DNA of 41,347 nt from assembly GCA_017544105.1 (NCBI GenBank), contig JAFYEU010000027.1, forward strand, positions 1 through 41,347, read 5' to 3'. The DNA is from Bacteroidales bacterium (GTDB lineage: Bacteria; Bacteroidota; Bacteroidia; Bacteroidales; WCHB1-69). A program made the translations under genes and the position numbers. Positions within the stretch are counted from its first letter, which is position 1; each line of letters opens with the position of its first letter. Positions 8,572 to 17,374 of the stretch are shown piece after piece. Under the pieces are notes generated by a model, which saw only the letters and a list, made by a program, of their open reading frames with translations, was not told the DNA's origin and did not search any database.

Positions 8572-10095
8572 ATGGGCGTCATCATCAAACAGAGCATCAA
8601 AGGAACCTTGGTCAACGCCATCGGTATCGGTGTCGGCTTCTTGACCACCTTCTTTGTCATTACCCACTACCTGACTTCCGAGGTGGTGGGCTTGACGCGC
8701 ATCATGATTGACGCGGCAGTGCTCTTCTCCAGTTTCGCCCAATTGGGTACTACCTCCTCCATCATCCGTTTCTTCCCTTACTTTAAGGATGAGGAGTCTA
8801 AAAACCACGGATTCTTTTTCTGGACACTGGTGGTGCCATTGGTTGGCTTTCTGCTCTTTATGGTGGTGCTGACCATCTTCAAACAGCCCATCTTGAATGT
8901 CTATGCCGACAAGTCGCCGCTCTTTGTGCAGTACTTCAAGTTCGTCATCCCGCTGTCGCTCTTCATGTTGTATCAGTCGGTGTTCGAGACCAACTGCAAC
9001 GTGCTGATGCGCATTGTGGTGCCGAAGTTCGTGCGCGAGGTGGGCGTGCGGGTGGCGCTGCTGGTCATCTATATCCTGTATGGTACCCATCATATCACGC
9101 TCGACGGACTGGTGGTGGGTTTCTGTCTCACCTATCTGCTAGCCGTGTTGGTGGATCTCGTCTATCTGTTCACCCTGGGCAAGATATCCCTGAAGCCTGA
9201 CCTGAAGTTCCTGACCAAGCCCCTAGTGAAGGATTTTCTTTTCTACACTTCTTTCTTGATTCTGGCAGCCATCGCGGGCGGTATCACCCCCTTGCTGAAC
9301 ACCTTCTTCGTGAGTGCCAAACTGGGTCTATCTTTCACCGGTGTCTTTGCCATTGCCAACTACATCGCGACAGTTATCGAGATTCCCAACCGCTCTTTGA
9401 ACGCTATCGCGCAGCCCAACCTGGCAGAGGCTATCAAGAACAAAGACATGGAGAAGGCCACTAACCTGTGCCGTTCCGTGACGCTGCATCTGCTGCTCTC
9501 CAGCACCTTGATATTTTTCTTTATCTGGATCAATATTGATTTGCTATTCGATATTCTACCTAATGGGGAAGAGTATGCTGCCGGCAAGTGGGTAGTCTTC
9601 ATTCTAGGATTGGCACGACTCTCCAACTCCGCCTTGAGTATCAGCAACAACGCCTTGTCCTATTCCCGCTACTACTATTTATCCCTCTTCTTCACGCTTC
9701 TCCTGACGATCTCCGCGATCTTGCTCAACCTGTGTTTGATTCCCAGAATGGGCATTGAAGGAGCTGCCCTCTCCACCCTCGTCTCTTACCTGTTCTATTA
9801 TTTGTTGATGCTGGTTATCGTCAAGTGGAAGCTGGATATCTCCTTTCTGAGCCGTCAGCATTTGAAGGTCCTGGTGATAGGGGTGGCGCTGTTTGTTGCC
9901 GACTATCTTCTGACGCACGGGCTCATCCAACCGCGCTTGCACATCGCGGAACAAAGCCTGTGGGTCCAGATCGGGGAGGCCGTCGTGCGCTCGCTGCTGT
10001 GGCTGGCCATTGCCACCTGGGTGGTCTATCACTGGCACATCTCTGAAGAGGTGAACAGGATTTTGGACAAGATGCTGAGAAAGGCAAAAGCATAG
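8572..10095 (+). CDS. Wzx-like polysaccharide/lipid-linked oligosaccharide flippase
   Basis: The 507-residue integral membrane protein has roughly 12-14 hydrophobic segments along its whole length and the general layout of the MATE/MOP superfamily polysaccharide-biosynthesis branch (Wzx, RfbX). Such proteins translocate undecaprenyl-linked oligosaccharides across the inner membrane. Polar positions such as the RIMIDAA stretch near residue 43 and GLARLSNS at about 346-353 fall in or next to membrane segments, as in this family. No glycosyltransferase or polymerase genes are nearby, so it is not part of a visible O-antigen or capsule cluster. A peptidoglycan-precursor (MurJ-like) role is possible but less likely given the overall resemblance. 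Confidence 0.82.
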   Translation: MGVIIKQSIKGTLVNAIGIGVGFLTTFFVITHYLTSEVVGLTRIMIDAAVLFSSFAQLGTTSSIIRFFPYFKDEESKNHGFFFWTLVVPLVGFLLFMVVLTIFKQPILNVYADKSPLFVQYFKFVIPLSLFMLYQSVFETNCNVLMRIVVPKFVREVGVRVALLVIYILYGTHHITLDGLVVGFCLTYLLAVLVDLVYLFTLGKISLKPDLKFLTKPLVKDFLFYTSFLILAAIAGGITPLLNTFFVSAKLGLSFTGVFAIANYIATVIEIPNRSLNAIAQPNLAEAIKNKDMEKATNLCRSVTLHLLLSSTLIFFFIWINIDLLFDILPNGEEYAAGKWVVFILGLARLSNSALSISNNALSYSRYYYLSLFFTLLLTISAILLNLCLIPRMGIEGAALSTLVSYLFYYLLMLVIVKWKLDISFLSRQHLKVLVIGVALFVADYLLTHGLIQPRLHIAEQSLWVQIGEAVVRSLLWLAIATWVVYHWHISEEVNRILDKMLRKAKA

Positions 10096-10131
10096 TATCT
10101 AATGAACCCTCTTCGCGTTTGCAAAATAGTG

Positions 10132-10140
10132 TATCTTTGC
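10132..10140 (+). promoter_or_regulatory. -7 promoter box for the C69 dipeptidase gene
   Basis: TATCTTTGC matches TAnnTTTG-C and lies 57 nt before the ATG at 10198, 36 nt after the flippase stop. A TTTG at 10118-10121 is present but only 10 nt away, shorter than the accepted 19-21 nt spacing. Confidence 0.55.
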
Positions 10141-10197
10141 ACCATGATAGCCCCATGACGCTATCGCTGTTTTTTGATAATTATAAAACTTGATAAT

Positions 10198-11799
10198 ATG
10201 AAGATAAAAGCTTTGTTATGCACACTGATTTGTGCTTTGTTATTTGGTTGCTCCTATGCTCAAGAGACTGAGCTCGTGGGTGCCAACTGCACCTCCATCA
10301 TGGTGGGATGCAAGGCCTCCACGGACGGTTCCGTCATCACGTCTCATACCTGTGACAGCAAATACCGCACTTGGGTGAAGATGGAGCCAGCTGCCGACCA
10401 TGCGCCGGGCACTATGCACAAGGTCTATAAGGGCACCATGCACACCAGCACGCCCAACAGCATGGAGAATGTCACCCTGGCGGGCGAGATTCCTGAGGCG
10501 GCGCACACCTATGCCTACATGAACACGGCCTATCCTTGCATGAACGAGAAACAGCTAGCCATGGGCGAGAGCACCTTCTCAGGTCCTGATACCCTGATGA
10601 ACGAGAAGGGCATGTTCCTCATCGAGGAGCTGCAGCGCGTAGCCTTGCAACGGTGTGACAACGCCCGCGACGCCATCCGGCTGATTGGCGACCTGATTGC
10701 GCAATATGGCTACGGCGACGGGGGCGAGTGCATCACCATAGCCGACAAGAAAGAGGTGTGGCAGATGGAGATTCTGGGCGAAGGCCCTGACAAGATCGGT
10801 GGTATCTGGGTGGCGCAACGCGTGCCCGACGATGAGGTGGCTGTCAGCTGCAACGTGGCCCGCATCGGCAAGCTCGACCGCAAGAACAAAGACTACTTCA
10901 TGTGTTCCGACAACATCGAGAAGGTAGCCAAGAAATATGGCCTCTGGGATGGCAAGTGCGACTTTATCTGGTGGAAGGCCTTCCCCTCCAGTTATAGCGG
11001 CAACAAGAACTTCAAAGAGCGCGAGTGGTACATCTTCACCCAGCTGGCGCCGTCGCAGCACTTCGCCCTTGATGCCGACGAGCTGCCCTTCTCCATCAAG
11101 CCCGACCAGAAAGTGTCTCCGCAACGTGTGATGGAACTCTTCCGTGCCAACTATGAGGGCTGTCCGGAACTCGACCAGACTCAGAACCTGCTATACCCGC
11201 GCAAACGTCGGGTGGATGGCGAGATTGTGACTGATACGGTCGTGTGCCCCAACGCCAACCCCTGGATGGATGGCAACGAGCGTGCCATGTACAACATGCT
11301 AAAGCCGGGCGCGGTGACCTTCTACCGTGGTGTGGCCATGTCATGGTGTTCCTACTCCTTCATCATCCAGTGTCGTAGCTGGCTGCCTGATGAGGTGGGT
11401 GGCCTCTGCTGGTTCTCCCTGGAGAATCCCGGCCAGAGCCCGCGCATCCCCATCTATGCTGGGGAGACCTCCCTGCCCGCCGGCTTTAACATCTGCGGAC
11501 ACTTCGGCTACAATGAGAATGCTGTCCTCTGGCACTACCGCAAAGCCAACAAGCTGGCCCAGGTGCGCTGGGGTTCCACCAAGGATATGGTCTATGGCAA
11601 TATCCTCCGCTATGAAGAGAAGGCCATGAAGGAGTTGCCCGACCTGGAAAAACAGGCAACCGCCCTGCTCAAGGATGGAAAGAAGAAAGAGGCTGTCAAG
11701 ATGCTGAACCAATACACCTCCGATTTCGCCGGCGCCACCCGCCAGACCTGGCAGGAGATGGAACACAAGATCTGGGAGATGTTCTGGACGGGATTTTAA
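10198..11799 (+). CDS. Secreted C69 family dipeptidase (PepD-like, Ntn hydrolase)
   Basis: This 533-residue protein belongs to the C69 (dipeptidase A/acyl-CoA acyltransferase-like Ntn) family. The signal region ends near YAQ at 20-22. The predicted nucleophile is C31 in the conserved start CTSIMVG, exposed by removing the short propeptide ETELVGAN. The following ASTDGSV and TSHTCD blocks match the family N-terminus. LFGC at 15-18 could also be read as a weak lipobox, so lipid anchoring cannot be excluded. The start at 10198 is preferred over an in-frame ATG at 10174 because it gives a clean signal peptide. Bacteroidota typically encode several such secreted dipeptidases for peptide utilisation. 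Confidence 0.9.
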   Translation: MKIKALLCTLICALLFGCSYAQETELVGANCTSIMVGCKASTDGSVITSHTCDSKYRTWVKMEPAADHAPGTMHKVYKGTMHTSTPNSMENVTLAGEIPEAAHTYAYMNTAYPCMNEKQLAMGESTFSGPDTLMNEKGMFLIEELQRVALQRCDNARDAIRLIGDLIAQYGYGDGGECITIADKKEVWQMEILGEGPDKIGGIWVAQRVPDDEVAVSCNVARIGKLDRKNKDYFMCSDNIEKVAKKYGLWDGKCDFIWWKAFPSSYSGNKNFKEREWYIFTQLAPSQHFALDADELPFSIKPDQKVSPQRVMELFRANYEGCPELDQTQNLLYPRKRRVDGEIVTDTVVCPNANPWMDGNERAMYNMLKPGAVTFYRGVAMSWCSYSFIIQCRSWLPDEVGGLCWFSLENPGQSPRIPIYAGETSLPAGFNICGHFGYNENAVLWHYRKANKLAQVRWGSTKDMVYGNILRYEEKAMKELPDLEKQATALLKDGKKKEAVKMLNQYTSDFAGATRQTWQEMEHKIWEMFWTGF

Positions 11800-11808
11800 G
11801 AGAGTTGA

Positions 11809-11888
11809 TAGTTAGTAGTTGTCAGTTAACAGTTAGAAGTTTCGTAAAAGCCAATGGCTAATAGCTAACGGCCAAAAGCCAACAGTCA
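11809..11888 (+). repeat. Intergenic repeat cluster upstream of the 5-FCL gene
   Basis: The 89-nt gap holds two repeat types. The first, gttaacagttagaagtt at 11825-11841, is the exact inverted counterpart of 3478-3494. The second (11846-11888) is a run of agccaatggctaatagctaa-like units matching the vocabulary at 2555-2600. The repeat continues to the last base before the 5-FCL start codon, leaving no room for a conventional ribosome-binding site. Confidence 0.6.
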
Positions 11889-12416
11889 ATGGACAAGAAA
11901 GAATTACGACAATATATCCGACAGCAGAAGAAGCTGCGCACGCCGGAGGAGCTGGCGCAGCAGTCGGTCGCCATCATGCAGAAACTGGCGGTGCATCCGC
12001 TCTTTGTCACTGCCCAGCGCGTGATGCTCTATGCCTCGCTGCCCGATGAGGTGCAGACGCTCGGCTTTTTACGCGACTGGTGCACGCGGAAGACCATCAT
12101 CCTGCCTACGGTGGTGGGTGACGATATCGTGCCGGTGATGATGCGTCCCGAGGACGTCATGAGGGTGGGGGAGTACAACATCCTGGAGCCCACGGGTGAA
12201 CCCTATGAGGGCACGTTTGACCTGATTGTGGTGCCGGGCATGGCCTTCGATGATCAAGGCCATCGGCTGGGGCGTGGCAAAGGCTACTACGACCGCTTCC
12301 TGGCCCACCATCCAGAGACGCCGACCATCGGACTCTGTTTTGACTTCCAACAGGTGGGAAAGATTCCCGTGGAGCCACACGACAAGCCCGTTGGCGATGT
12401 GCTGACTTTGAGTTAG
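11889..12416 (+). CDS. 5-formyltetrahydrofolate cyclo-ligase (MTHFS)
   Basis: The 175-residue cytosolic enzyme uses ATP to convert 5-formyl-tetrahydrofolate to 5,10-methenyl-tetrahydrofolate, returning a storage folate to the one-carbon pool. The family signature GRGKGYYDRFL is at 128-138, the N-terminus has the basic KKELRQYIRQQKK helix, and YASLPDEV at 48-55 contributes to the folate pocket in relatives. The size is typical. Its start codon directly abuts an intergenic repeat run. The stop codon (12414-12416) overlaps the stop of the convergent metallophosphoesterase gene. E. coli calls this gene ygfA/fau. Confidence 0.93.
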   Translation: MDKKELRQYIRQQKKLRTPEELAQQSVAIMQKLAVHPLFVTAQRVMLYASLPDEVQTLGFLRDWCTRKTIILPTVVGDDIVPVMMRPEDVMRVGEYNILEPTGEPYEGTFDLIVVPGMAFDDQGHRLGRGKGYYDRFLAHHPETPTIGLCFDFQQVGKIPVEPHDKPVGDVLTLS

Positions 12417-13552
12417 CGTTTAGCCGGATGTAAAGTGATCATGACGATTTCCGGTTTGGTGCCGAAACGGAAAGCAATGGTGCCGCCGGCCCCTTCGCTG
12501 ACGTATAGTTGTTGCTCTCCCTCCTGGTAAAGTCCACTCCACTCTTTAAATAGCCATTGTGCCGGTGACCAGCCGAAAATCTTGATCTGGGCCGCATGGG
12601 TGTGCCCGGCCAAGGTTAGCGGAATATGAGTGTTGGGCACCACCTCCATCTTCCAATGGGCAGGATTATGATCCAACAGAAGGATGAAGGTGCTGTCGGG
12701 AATATCTTGGATGGCCGCGGGAAGGTCCACGAAAGAGTTTACATTCATGCCTCCGCAGTACTCCACGCCTGCCACGGCTATGGAGTCATCCCCTCGATGA
12801 ATATAACGATGCTCGTTGCGTAGTAAGGTCCATCCCAATGAGCGCTCTCTTGCCGCCACCTCTTCGGTTGCTCGTCGCCAATCCCGTTCATCATGGTAGC
12901 CGTACATACAATAGTCGTGGTTTCCTAAAATCGAAAAGACCCCGTCAGGCGCAGAAAGGGAGGAAAGGGGCTCCTGGTAACGATCCAACTCGTCAGGATG
13001 GAGGTTGACCAGATCCCCTGTGAAAACGACCACATCGGGATGGGCATCATTCACCTGCTCCACCACCTTGTGGATGAACTTGCTTCTTTTGCCATGGGTG
13101 CCCACATGCAAGTCTGACAGATGGGCAATCTGATATCCCTCAAATGATTCGGGAAGGCCGGGAACTGTGAGGTCCACATGCCGGACCCGCAAATCGGTAA
13201 AGCCGAAGATCATACCATAACCTACTATCGCCAAAGCCGTCACGAAGAGCCCCACCCCTATCCAATTGAAGATAGGGAATGCCGGGTGCCAAACCAGCCC
13301 TATCAGTCTGCCCACCAGCGATAAGGCAGCGACGATGATCTGCAGCAGGAAGAAAATCAGCAGAGGCAGCCAGATGTTCATGGAAAACCGGTTGCCGGCA
13401 AGGCTTATCACCATCATCACCACAAAAAGCACTGTCGGAAGCCAATAGAGAATCTTCCAGATGAGTGCGGAGTGGCGCACGAAGGAGAACCAAAGGTAAA
13501 GGTCTGCGCAAAACCAGCCAATGAGGAATGCAATCAGGAAAAAGCGTAACAT
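12413..13552 (-). CDS. Membrane-anchored calcineurin-like metallophosphoesterase (YkuE-like)
   Basis: The 379-residue protein has an N-terminal membrane region with about four hydrophobic segments (1-120) followed by a calcineurin-like phosphoesterase domain. All metal-binding blocks are present: SDLHVG with DxH at 147-149, TGDLVN at 178-183, GNHDY at 210-214, LDHNP at 293-297 and GHTH at 316-319. Such enzymes are binuclear metal phosphodiesterases; the YkuE/UDP-diacylglucosamine-hydrolase-like branch acts at the membrane, but the substrate here is unknown. It starts 15 nt after lgt ends and is presumably co-transcribed with it. Its stop overlaps that of the 5-FCL gene. Confidence 0.88.
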   Translation of the reverse strand: MLRFFLIAFLIGWFCADLYLWFSFVRHSALIWKILYWLPTVLFVVMMVISLAGNRFSMNIWLPLLIFFLLQIIVAALSLVGRLIGLVWHPAFPIFNWIGVGLFVTALAIVGYGMIFGFTDLRVRHVDLTVPGLPESFEGYQIAHLSDLHVGTHGKRSKFIHKVVEQVNDAHPDVVVFTGDLVNLHPDELDRYQEPLSSLSAPDGVFSILGNHDYCMYGYHDERDWRRATEEVAARERSLGWTLLRNEHRYIHRGDDSIAVAGVEYCGGMNVNSFVDLPAAIQDIPDSTFILLLDHNPAHWKMEVVPNTHIPLTLAGHTHAAQIKIFGWSPAQWLFKEWSGLYQEGEQQLYVSEGAGGTIAFRFGTKPEIVMITLHPAKR

Positions 13553-13567
13553 GATGGAGTGTCGGGA

Positions 13568-14458
13568 CTATTTGTCGGCTTTCTCTTCGGCCGGCTCCTC
13601 CGGATAAGGGCAGGTGGGGTAGTTGGTCCTGACAAAGGAGTAGATGAGCAGACCCAAGCCCAGGAGGATGGCGGGGATGCTGAGCCATTGCCCGTTGTTG
13701 AGCAGGTGTCCCACCTCGGCTTCCACTTGAACCTCTTTGAAAAACTCGATGATGAAGCGCGCGATGAAGATGACCGTCAAGGTGATGCCGGATGTTCGGC
13801 CAGCAGCCACCTTGCCCTTGGCGAACTTGAAATAATAGATAGTCAGACAGGCGAAGAGGGTCAGATAGACGATGGCTTCATAGATCTGGGCGGGATGGCG
13901 GAAGGTGCCCGCAATGCCAAAGCCCCCGAGGGTGAAGTCAAAAGCCCAAGGCACATCGGTGATCTTGCCCACAATCTCATGGTTCATCAGGTTGCCACAG
14001 CGTACCAGCCCGGCCGCAATGGGTACTGCGATGGCCAGACGGTCCAACAACCATAAAAAGTTGATCTTATGACGCCAGGTGTAATAGATGACAAACAGGA
14101 TGATGGCGATAACACCGCCATGACTGGCTAACCCTTGGTAGCCCACAAAATGACCGTCATGGATGGGCAGGATGATCTCCAACGGGTTGGTGATGAACAT
14201 CTTCGGCTCATAAAAGAGGAAGTGACCCAACCGTAAGCCCACGATGGTCCAAAGAATGGTCCAGAAGGAGATCTTGTCGAGCAACTTCTGGGAGAGGTGC
14301 TCCGTCTTGAAGATGCGTTGAAGGGTGTAGTAGGCCAGCAGGAATCCGGCAGCCAGCAAGATGCCATACCAGCGGACCTCCACAGATCCGATATGGAAAG
14401 CGACAGGATTCACCGTCCAAGTGACCGTAGCCAGTATATGATTTAAAATGCTGTTCAT
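13568..14458 (-). CDS. lgt: Prolipoprotein diacylglyceryl transferase
   Basis: This 296-residue polytopic inner-membrane enzyme attaches diacylglycerol from phosphatidylglycerol to the lipobox cysteine of prolipoproteins. Family hallmarks seen are YQGLASHGG at 107-115 (H113 corresponds to the essential histidine), the signature LVRCGNLMNHE at 151-161 containing the R-GN-N core, HPAQIYEA at 188-195, and RFIIEFFKE near the C-terminus. Seven hydrophobic segments fit the known topology. Two lipoproteins elsewhere in the window are expected substrates. A -7 box lies 22 nt upstream. The metallophosphoesterase follows in the same unit. Confidence 0.95.
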   Translation of the reverse strand: MNSILNHILATVTWTVNPVAFHIGSVEVRWYGILLAAGFLLAYYTLQRIFKTEHLSQKLLDKISFWTILWTIVGLRLGHFLFYEPKMFITNPLEIILPIHDGHFVGYQGLASHGGVIAIILFVIYYTWRHKINFLWLLDRLAIAVPIAAGLVRCGNLMNHEIVGKITDVPWAFDFTLGGFGIAGTFRHPAQIYEAIVYLTLFACLTIYYFKFAKGKVAAGRTSGITLTVIFIARFIIEFFKEVQVEAEVGHLLNNGQWLSIPAILLGLGLLIYSFVRTNYPTCPYPEEPAEEKADK

Positions 14459-14480
14459 ATTCTTATCATTTTTTTGAGGT

Positions 14481-14489
14481 GCAAAAATA
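14481..14489 (-). promoter_or_regulatory. -7 promoter box for lgt
   Basis: On the minus strand the sequence reads TATTTTTGC, matching TAnnTTTG-C, 22 nt before the lgt ATG at 14458. It separates the lgt unit from the upstream sufC–M20 unit. Confidence 0.6.
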
Positions 14490-14519
14490 CGCTTTTTTAC
14501 GAAAAATGGAGAGTGGATC

Positions 14520-15644
14520 TCATCCTTCCATCGCCTGGGTGAGCAGTTGGTAGAAGAGGTTGACTCCTGTGGGGATGAGGGCGTCCGGGAAGTCGAAGTC
14601 GGGATGGTGGAGGGAGGGCTGTTGCTCTCCGGAGCCCAGCCCGAACAGAATCCCCGGGTATTGCTGCGTTAGCAGGCCGAAGTCCTCGCCCCAGGAGAAG
14701 GGAGTCTCCTTATGAAGGTAGGGGATTCTCAAGGCAGTGCAGGCTTCTTGGAGCTGGCGGACCACCTCGGGATGGTTCTTTGAGGCGGCGAAGTATTCTT
14801 TCCAGCTTATGTTGTGCTGCAGGCTGTCGCGCTGTGCCAGCGTGGCGGCCAACTCCTCAATCTCGCTTTTGGTTTCCTGTAACAAGGCATCGTCCTTGGC
14901 GCGGATGGTGAAGCGCAGGATGGCATGTCCTGCCGCCACCCCGTAGGCCGGCTCTCCGACATGGAACTCAATCAGGGTGGCAATGCGGTAGTCGTCTCGC
15001 AGCATGTCGTGCTGGCAAAGGGACAGGATATGGTCGGTCAGCTCTTTGGCGGCGGGGTAGGGTGACAAGGCCTTCAGAGGCTCTGCAGCATGGGCGGTGT
15101 GTCCATGAAGTGCTATATCACAGCTGATGACGGAGCAGGTGAAACTGTCGGGACGGCAGATGACGCTTCCCAAGGGAATGCCGGGGATGTTGTGCAGGGC
15201 CAATACTCTGTCGGGCGTGTGCTGATGCAGGAAGCCGGAGGCTAGCAGCTGGGCCGCGCCTTCGCCGGTCTCCTCCGCACCTTGGAAGAACAGTAGTACC
15301 TTGCCCCGCGGCAGTGGCTGTCGCATCAGCCGCTCGGCAAGACCGAGCAGGATGGTGGTGTGCCCGTCGTGGCCGCATTTGTGGGAGACGCCTGGCGTGT
15401 CAGCCTTGTAGGGCAGCGGCAGCGTCTCCTCCACCCGCACCGCGTCAAAGTCACCACGCACCAACGTCACCGGACCCTCTCCGAAATCGTATTCGGCCAC
15501 CAGATGATAAGTGTTGGGTATGGTGTGGATGTGGGTGGGCCCCAAGGTCTCCAACATCCGTAAAATGTAGGCGCTGGTGCGCTCTTCGCAGTTGGAAGGC
15601 TCTGCCAGCCGGTGCAGGTCGTGACGTGTCTTTTCGTAGTCCAT
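14520..15644 (-). CDS. M20D family amidohydrolase/peptidase
   Basis: The 374-residue cytosolic metallohydrolase resembles N-acyl amino acid / hippurate amidohydrolases. Metal and catalytic blocks: RGDFDAV at 63-69, KCGHDGH at 89-95 (Cys and His metal ligands), QGAEETGEG at 121-129 (catalytic and ligand glutamates), a HTAHAAEP stretch, and a late HHPDFDF supplying the last His. A small dimerisation lid domain sits in the middle, as in the family. Substrates are typically N-acetyl or N-benzoyl amino acids or amino-acid conjugates; none can be specified here. It starts 12 nt after rlmH ends and is the last gene of the sufC unit. Confidence 0.9.
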   Translation of the reverse strand: MDYEKTRHDLHRLAEPSNCEERTSAYILRMLETLGPTHIHTIPNTYHLVAEYDFGEGPVTLVRGDFDAVRVEETLPLPYKADTPGVSHKCGHDGHTTILLGLAERLMRQPLPRGKVLLFFQGAEETGEGAAQLLASGFLHQHTPDRVLALHNIPGIPLGSVICRPDSFTCSVISCDIALHGHTAHAAEPLKALSPYPAAKELTDHILSLCQHDMLRDDYRIATLIEFHVGEPAYGVAAGHAILRFTIRAKDDALLQETKSEIEELAATLAQRDSLQHNISWKEYFAASKNHPEVVRQLQEACTALRIPYLHKETPFSWGEDFGLLTQQYPGILFGLGSGEQQPSLHHPDFDFPDALIPTGVNLFYQLLTQAMEG

Positions 15645-15656
15645 AAGTACCCAGTT

Positions 15657-16127
15657 TCAGTGATGATAGGGTTCTCCTTTCAGGATGGTGAAAGCCCGGT
15701 ATAGCTGTTCGTTGAAAATGGCCCGTGTCATGATGTGGGGGAAGGTGAGCTGCGACAGGGCAATCTTGGCGTTGCCCCGCGCATATACGTCGCCCGAGAA
15801 CCCGTAAGCCCCGCCGATGATAAATACCAACGTCTTGACTCCGCTGAGCAAGTGCGATTGTATATAGTTGGCAAAGCCTTGAGAGGTGTATTCCTTTCCC
15901 CGCTCATCTAACAGCACCACATAGTCGGAAGGCTCTATCTTCTTCAGTATCAGTTCTCCCTCTCGTTTGCGTTGCTCGTCTTGCGATAAGGATTTGGTGT
16001 TTTTCAGATAGGGGATGGCAATCGGCTCATAAGGGACATAGAACCGGATTTTCTGTACATAGTCCTGAATGGCCTTGTCGAAGAGGTCGCCATCCGTCTT
16101 GCCAATCCATATCAACTTGATCTTCAT
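15657..16127 (-). CDS. rlmH: 23S rRNA pseudouridine-1915 N3-methyltransferase
   Basis: The 156-residue SPOUT methyltransferase modifies pseudouridine 1915 in helix 69 of 23S rRNA. The trefoil-knot SAM site is visible as VVLLDERG at 70-77 and FIIGGAYGF at about 102-110, followed by ALSQLTFPH and the C-terminal YHH end typical of RlmH. The start is taken at 16127 (MKIKLIWIGK), the standard RlmH N-terminus; a longer frame to 16193 would overlap sufD by 64 nt and adds an unrelated leader. The ATG lies 2 nt after the sufD stop, suggesting coupled translation. Confidence 0.96.
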   Translation of the reverse strand: MKIKLIWIGKTDGDLFDKAIQDYVQKIRFYVPYEPIAIPYLKNTKSLSQDEQRKREGELILKKIEPSDYVVLLDERGKEYTSQGFANYIQSHLLSGVKTLVFIIGGAYGFSGDVYARGNAKIALSQLTFPHIMTRAIFNEQLYRAFTILKGEPYHH

Positions 16128-16129
16128 GG

Positions 16130-17368
16130 TCAGATTTTGGAGGGGTCGATAGGAAATACGAAATCGCGATGGTCGGCATCGGAGAGCATGCACTGGTCAC
16201 AGATGGTCAGTTCACCGTTGAGGCGGCGTTGAACCATGTCGCCCAGCCGTTCCTGCAGGGCGCTGATCTCCACATAGTTGACAATGTCGTTGGCGAAGGC
16301 GAACATCAGCAGCTTGCGTGCGTTACGCTCACTGATGCCGCGGGAGCGCAGGTAGAAGAGCGCCTCGTCGTCCAACTGTCCCACCGTGGCGCCATGACTG
16401 CATTGCACATCATCGGCATAGATCTCCAAGAAGGGTGTCGTGTTGACCTTGGCCTTGTCGGTTAACAGGATGTTGCGGTTGGTCTGGAAGGCTGCCGTGC
16501 GCTGCGCATCGGGATGAACCACCACGTGCCCGTGAAATCCGGCCACGGCCTCGTCGTCCATGATGCCCTTGTAGAGCTGCTTGCTGGTGCAGTCGGTCGC
16601 GATGTGGTGCACCTTGAGGAAGTTGTCGCATCGCTGGCTTTTGTCTACCAGATAGAGACCGTACAACTGCGCGTCGGCAAAGGGCTCGCTCAGGTTGACC
16701 ACGATGTTGTTGCGGATGTAGCCCGCATTGAAGGTCACGGTGTTGGAATGGAAGTGGGTATGCCCCTGCTGATGCACAAACAGATGGTTGAACAACTGCG
16801 ATTCAGGCTCTTTGTTCTCTGTCTTGTAGTAGTGCATCTGCGACTGCTCCGACATGAATACTTCCGTCACGATGTTGAGGAAGGTGTTACCGTATCTGAC
16901 AGAGTCGTCGCACTGTATCAGCGACATCTCCGCACCTTTGCCCAAGAAGATGACATGTCGGTTCTGTACCAGCAGGTTGTCTTGGGTGTTGACGATGGAG
17001 ATGATCTGGAAGGGACTGGCGACCTTCACCCCGTCGGGGACATAAAGGAAAATCCCGTCGGTATATTGTGATTCGTTGAGGGTGGTCAGTTCGTCTTTTT
17101 CAGTCTTGCTGAAGGCATTATGGCATTGTTGGACGATGTCGGGGTGCTGCTTGGCGGCGGCGCGCAGGCTGCCGTAGATAACGCCGTTGTCTAGGTTGGT
17201 AAGTGGCTGGTTGTCATGCATATACCACCCGTTGAGCATAGGCAGCGTGATGGTGTCCAGATTCCAGACATGGCATTGGAAGATCTCCTCCAAGGGACGA
17301 TACGCATTCGGGGTTGCCTGCAACTGATACTGTGATAGTTTCGGTAAATATGACGGTTCGGATTTCAT
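16130..17368 (-). CDS. sufD: SUF Fe-S assembly scaffold component SufD
   Basis: The 412-residue cytosolic protein belongs to the SufB/SufD family and partners with SufC and SufB in the SufBCD complex. The C-terminal beta-helix and signature are clear: ADDVQCSHGATVGQLDDEA, then YLRSRGI, with the conserved Cys and His in CSHG. The C-terminus carries a CDQC pair (LTICDQCML). It is assigned to SufD rather than SufB by size, by the absence of the N-terminal SufB region, and by its position directly downstream of sufC (6-nt gap). No sufB is adjacent, since sufC is the first gene of this unit. Confidence 0.9.
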   Translation of the reverse strand: MKSEPSYLPKLSQYQLQATPNAYRPLEEIFQCHVWNLDTITLPMLNGWYMHDNQPLTNLDNGVIYGSLRAAAKQHPDIVQQCHNAFSKTEKDELTTLNESQYTDGIFLYVPDGVKVASPFQIISIVNTQDNLLVQNRHVIFLGKGAEMSLIQCDDSVRYGNTFLNIVTEVFMSEQSQMHYYKTENKEPESQLFNHLFVHQQGHTHFHSNTVTFNAGYIRNNIVVNLSEPFADAQLYGLYLVDKSQRCDNFLKVHHIATDCTSKQLYKGIMDDEAVAGFHGHVVVHPDAQRTAAFQTNRNILLTDKAKVNTTPFLEIYADDVQCSHGATVGQLDDEALFYLRSRGISERNARKLLMFAFANDIVNYVEISALQERLGDMVQRRLNGELTICDQCMLSDADHRDFVFPIDPSKI

Positions 17369-17374
17369 CAGCCT

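Noticed and set aside
10118..10140. TTTG-N10-TAnnTTTG spacing as a possible novel two-part promoter (also at 39496-39518 and close to 24129-24150)
   Set aside because: Seen at only a few of the promoters and easily produced by T-rich sequence; other promoters with equally good -7 boxes lack it.
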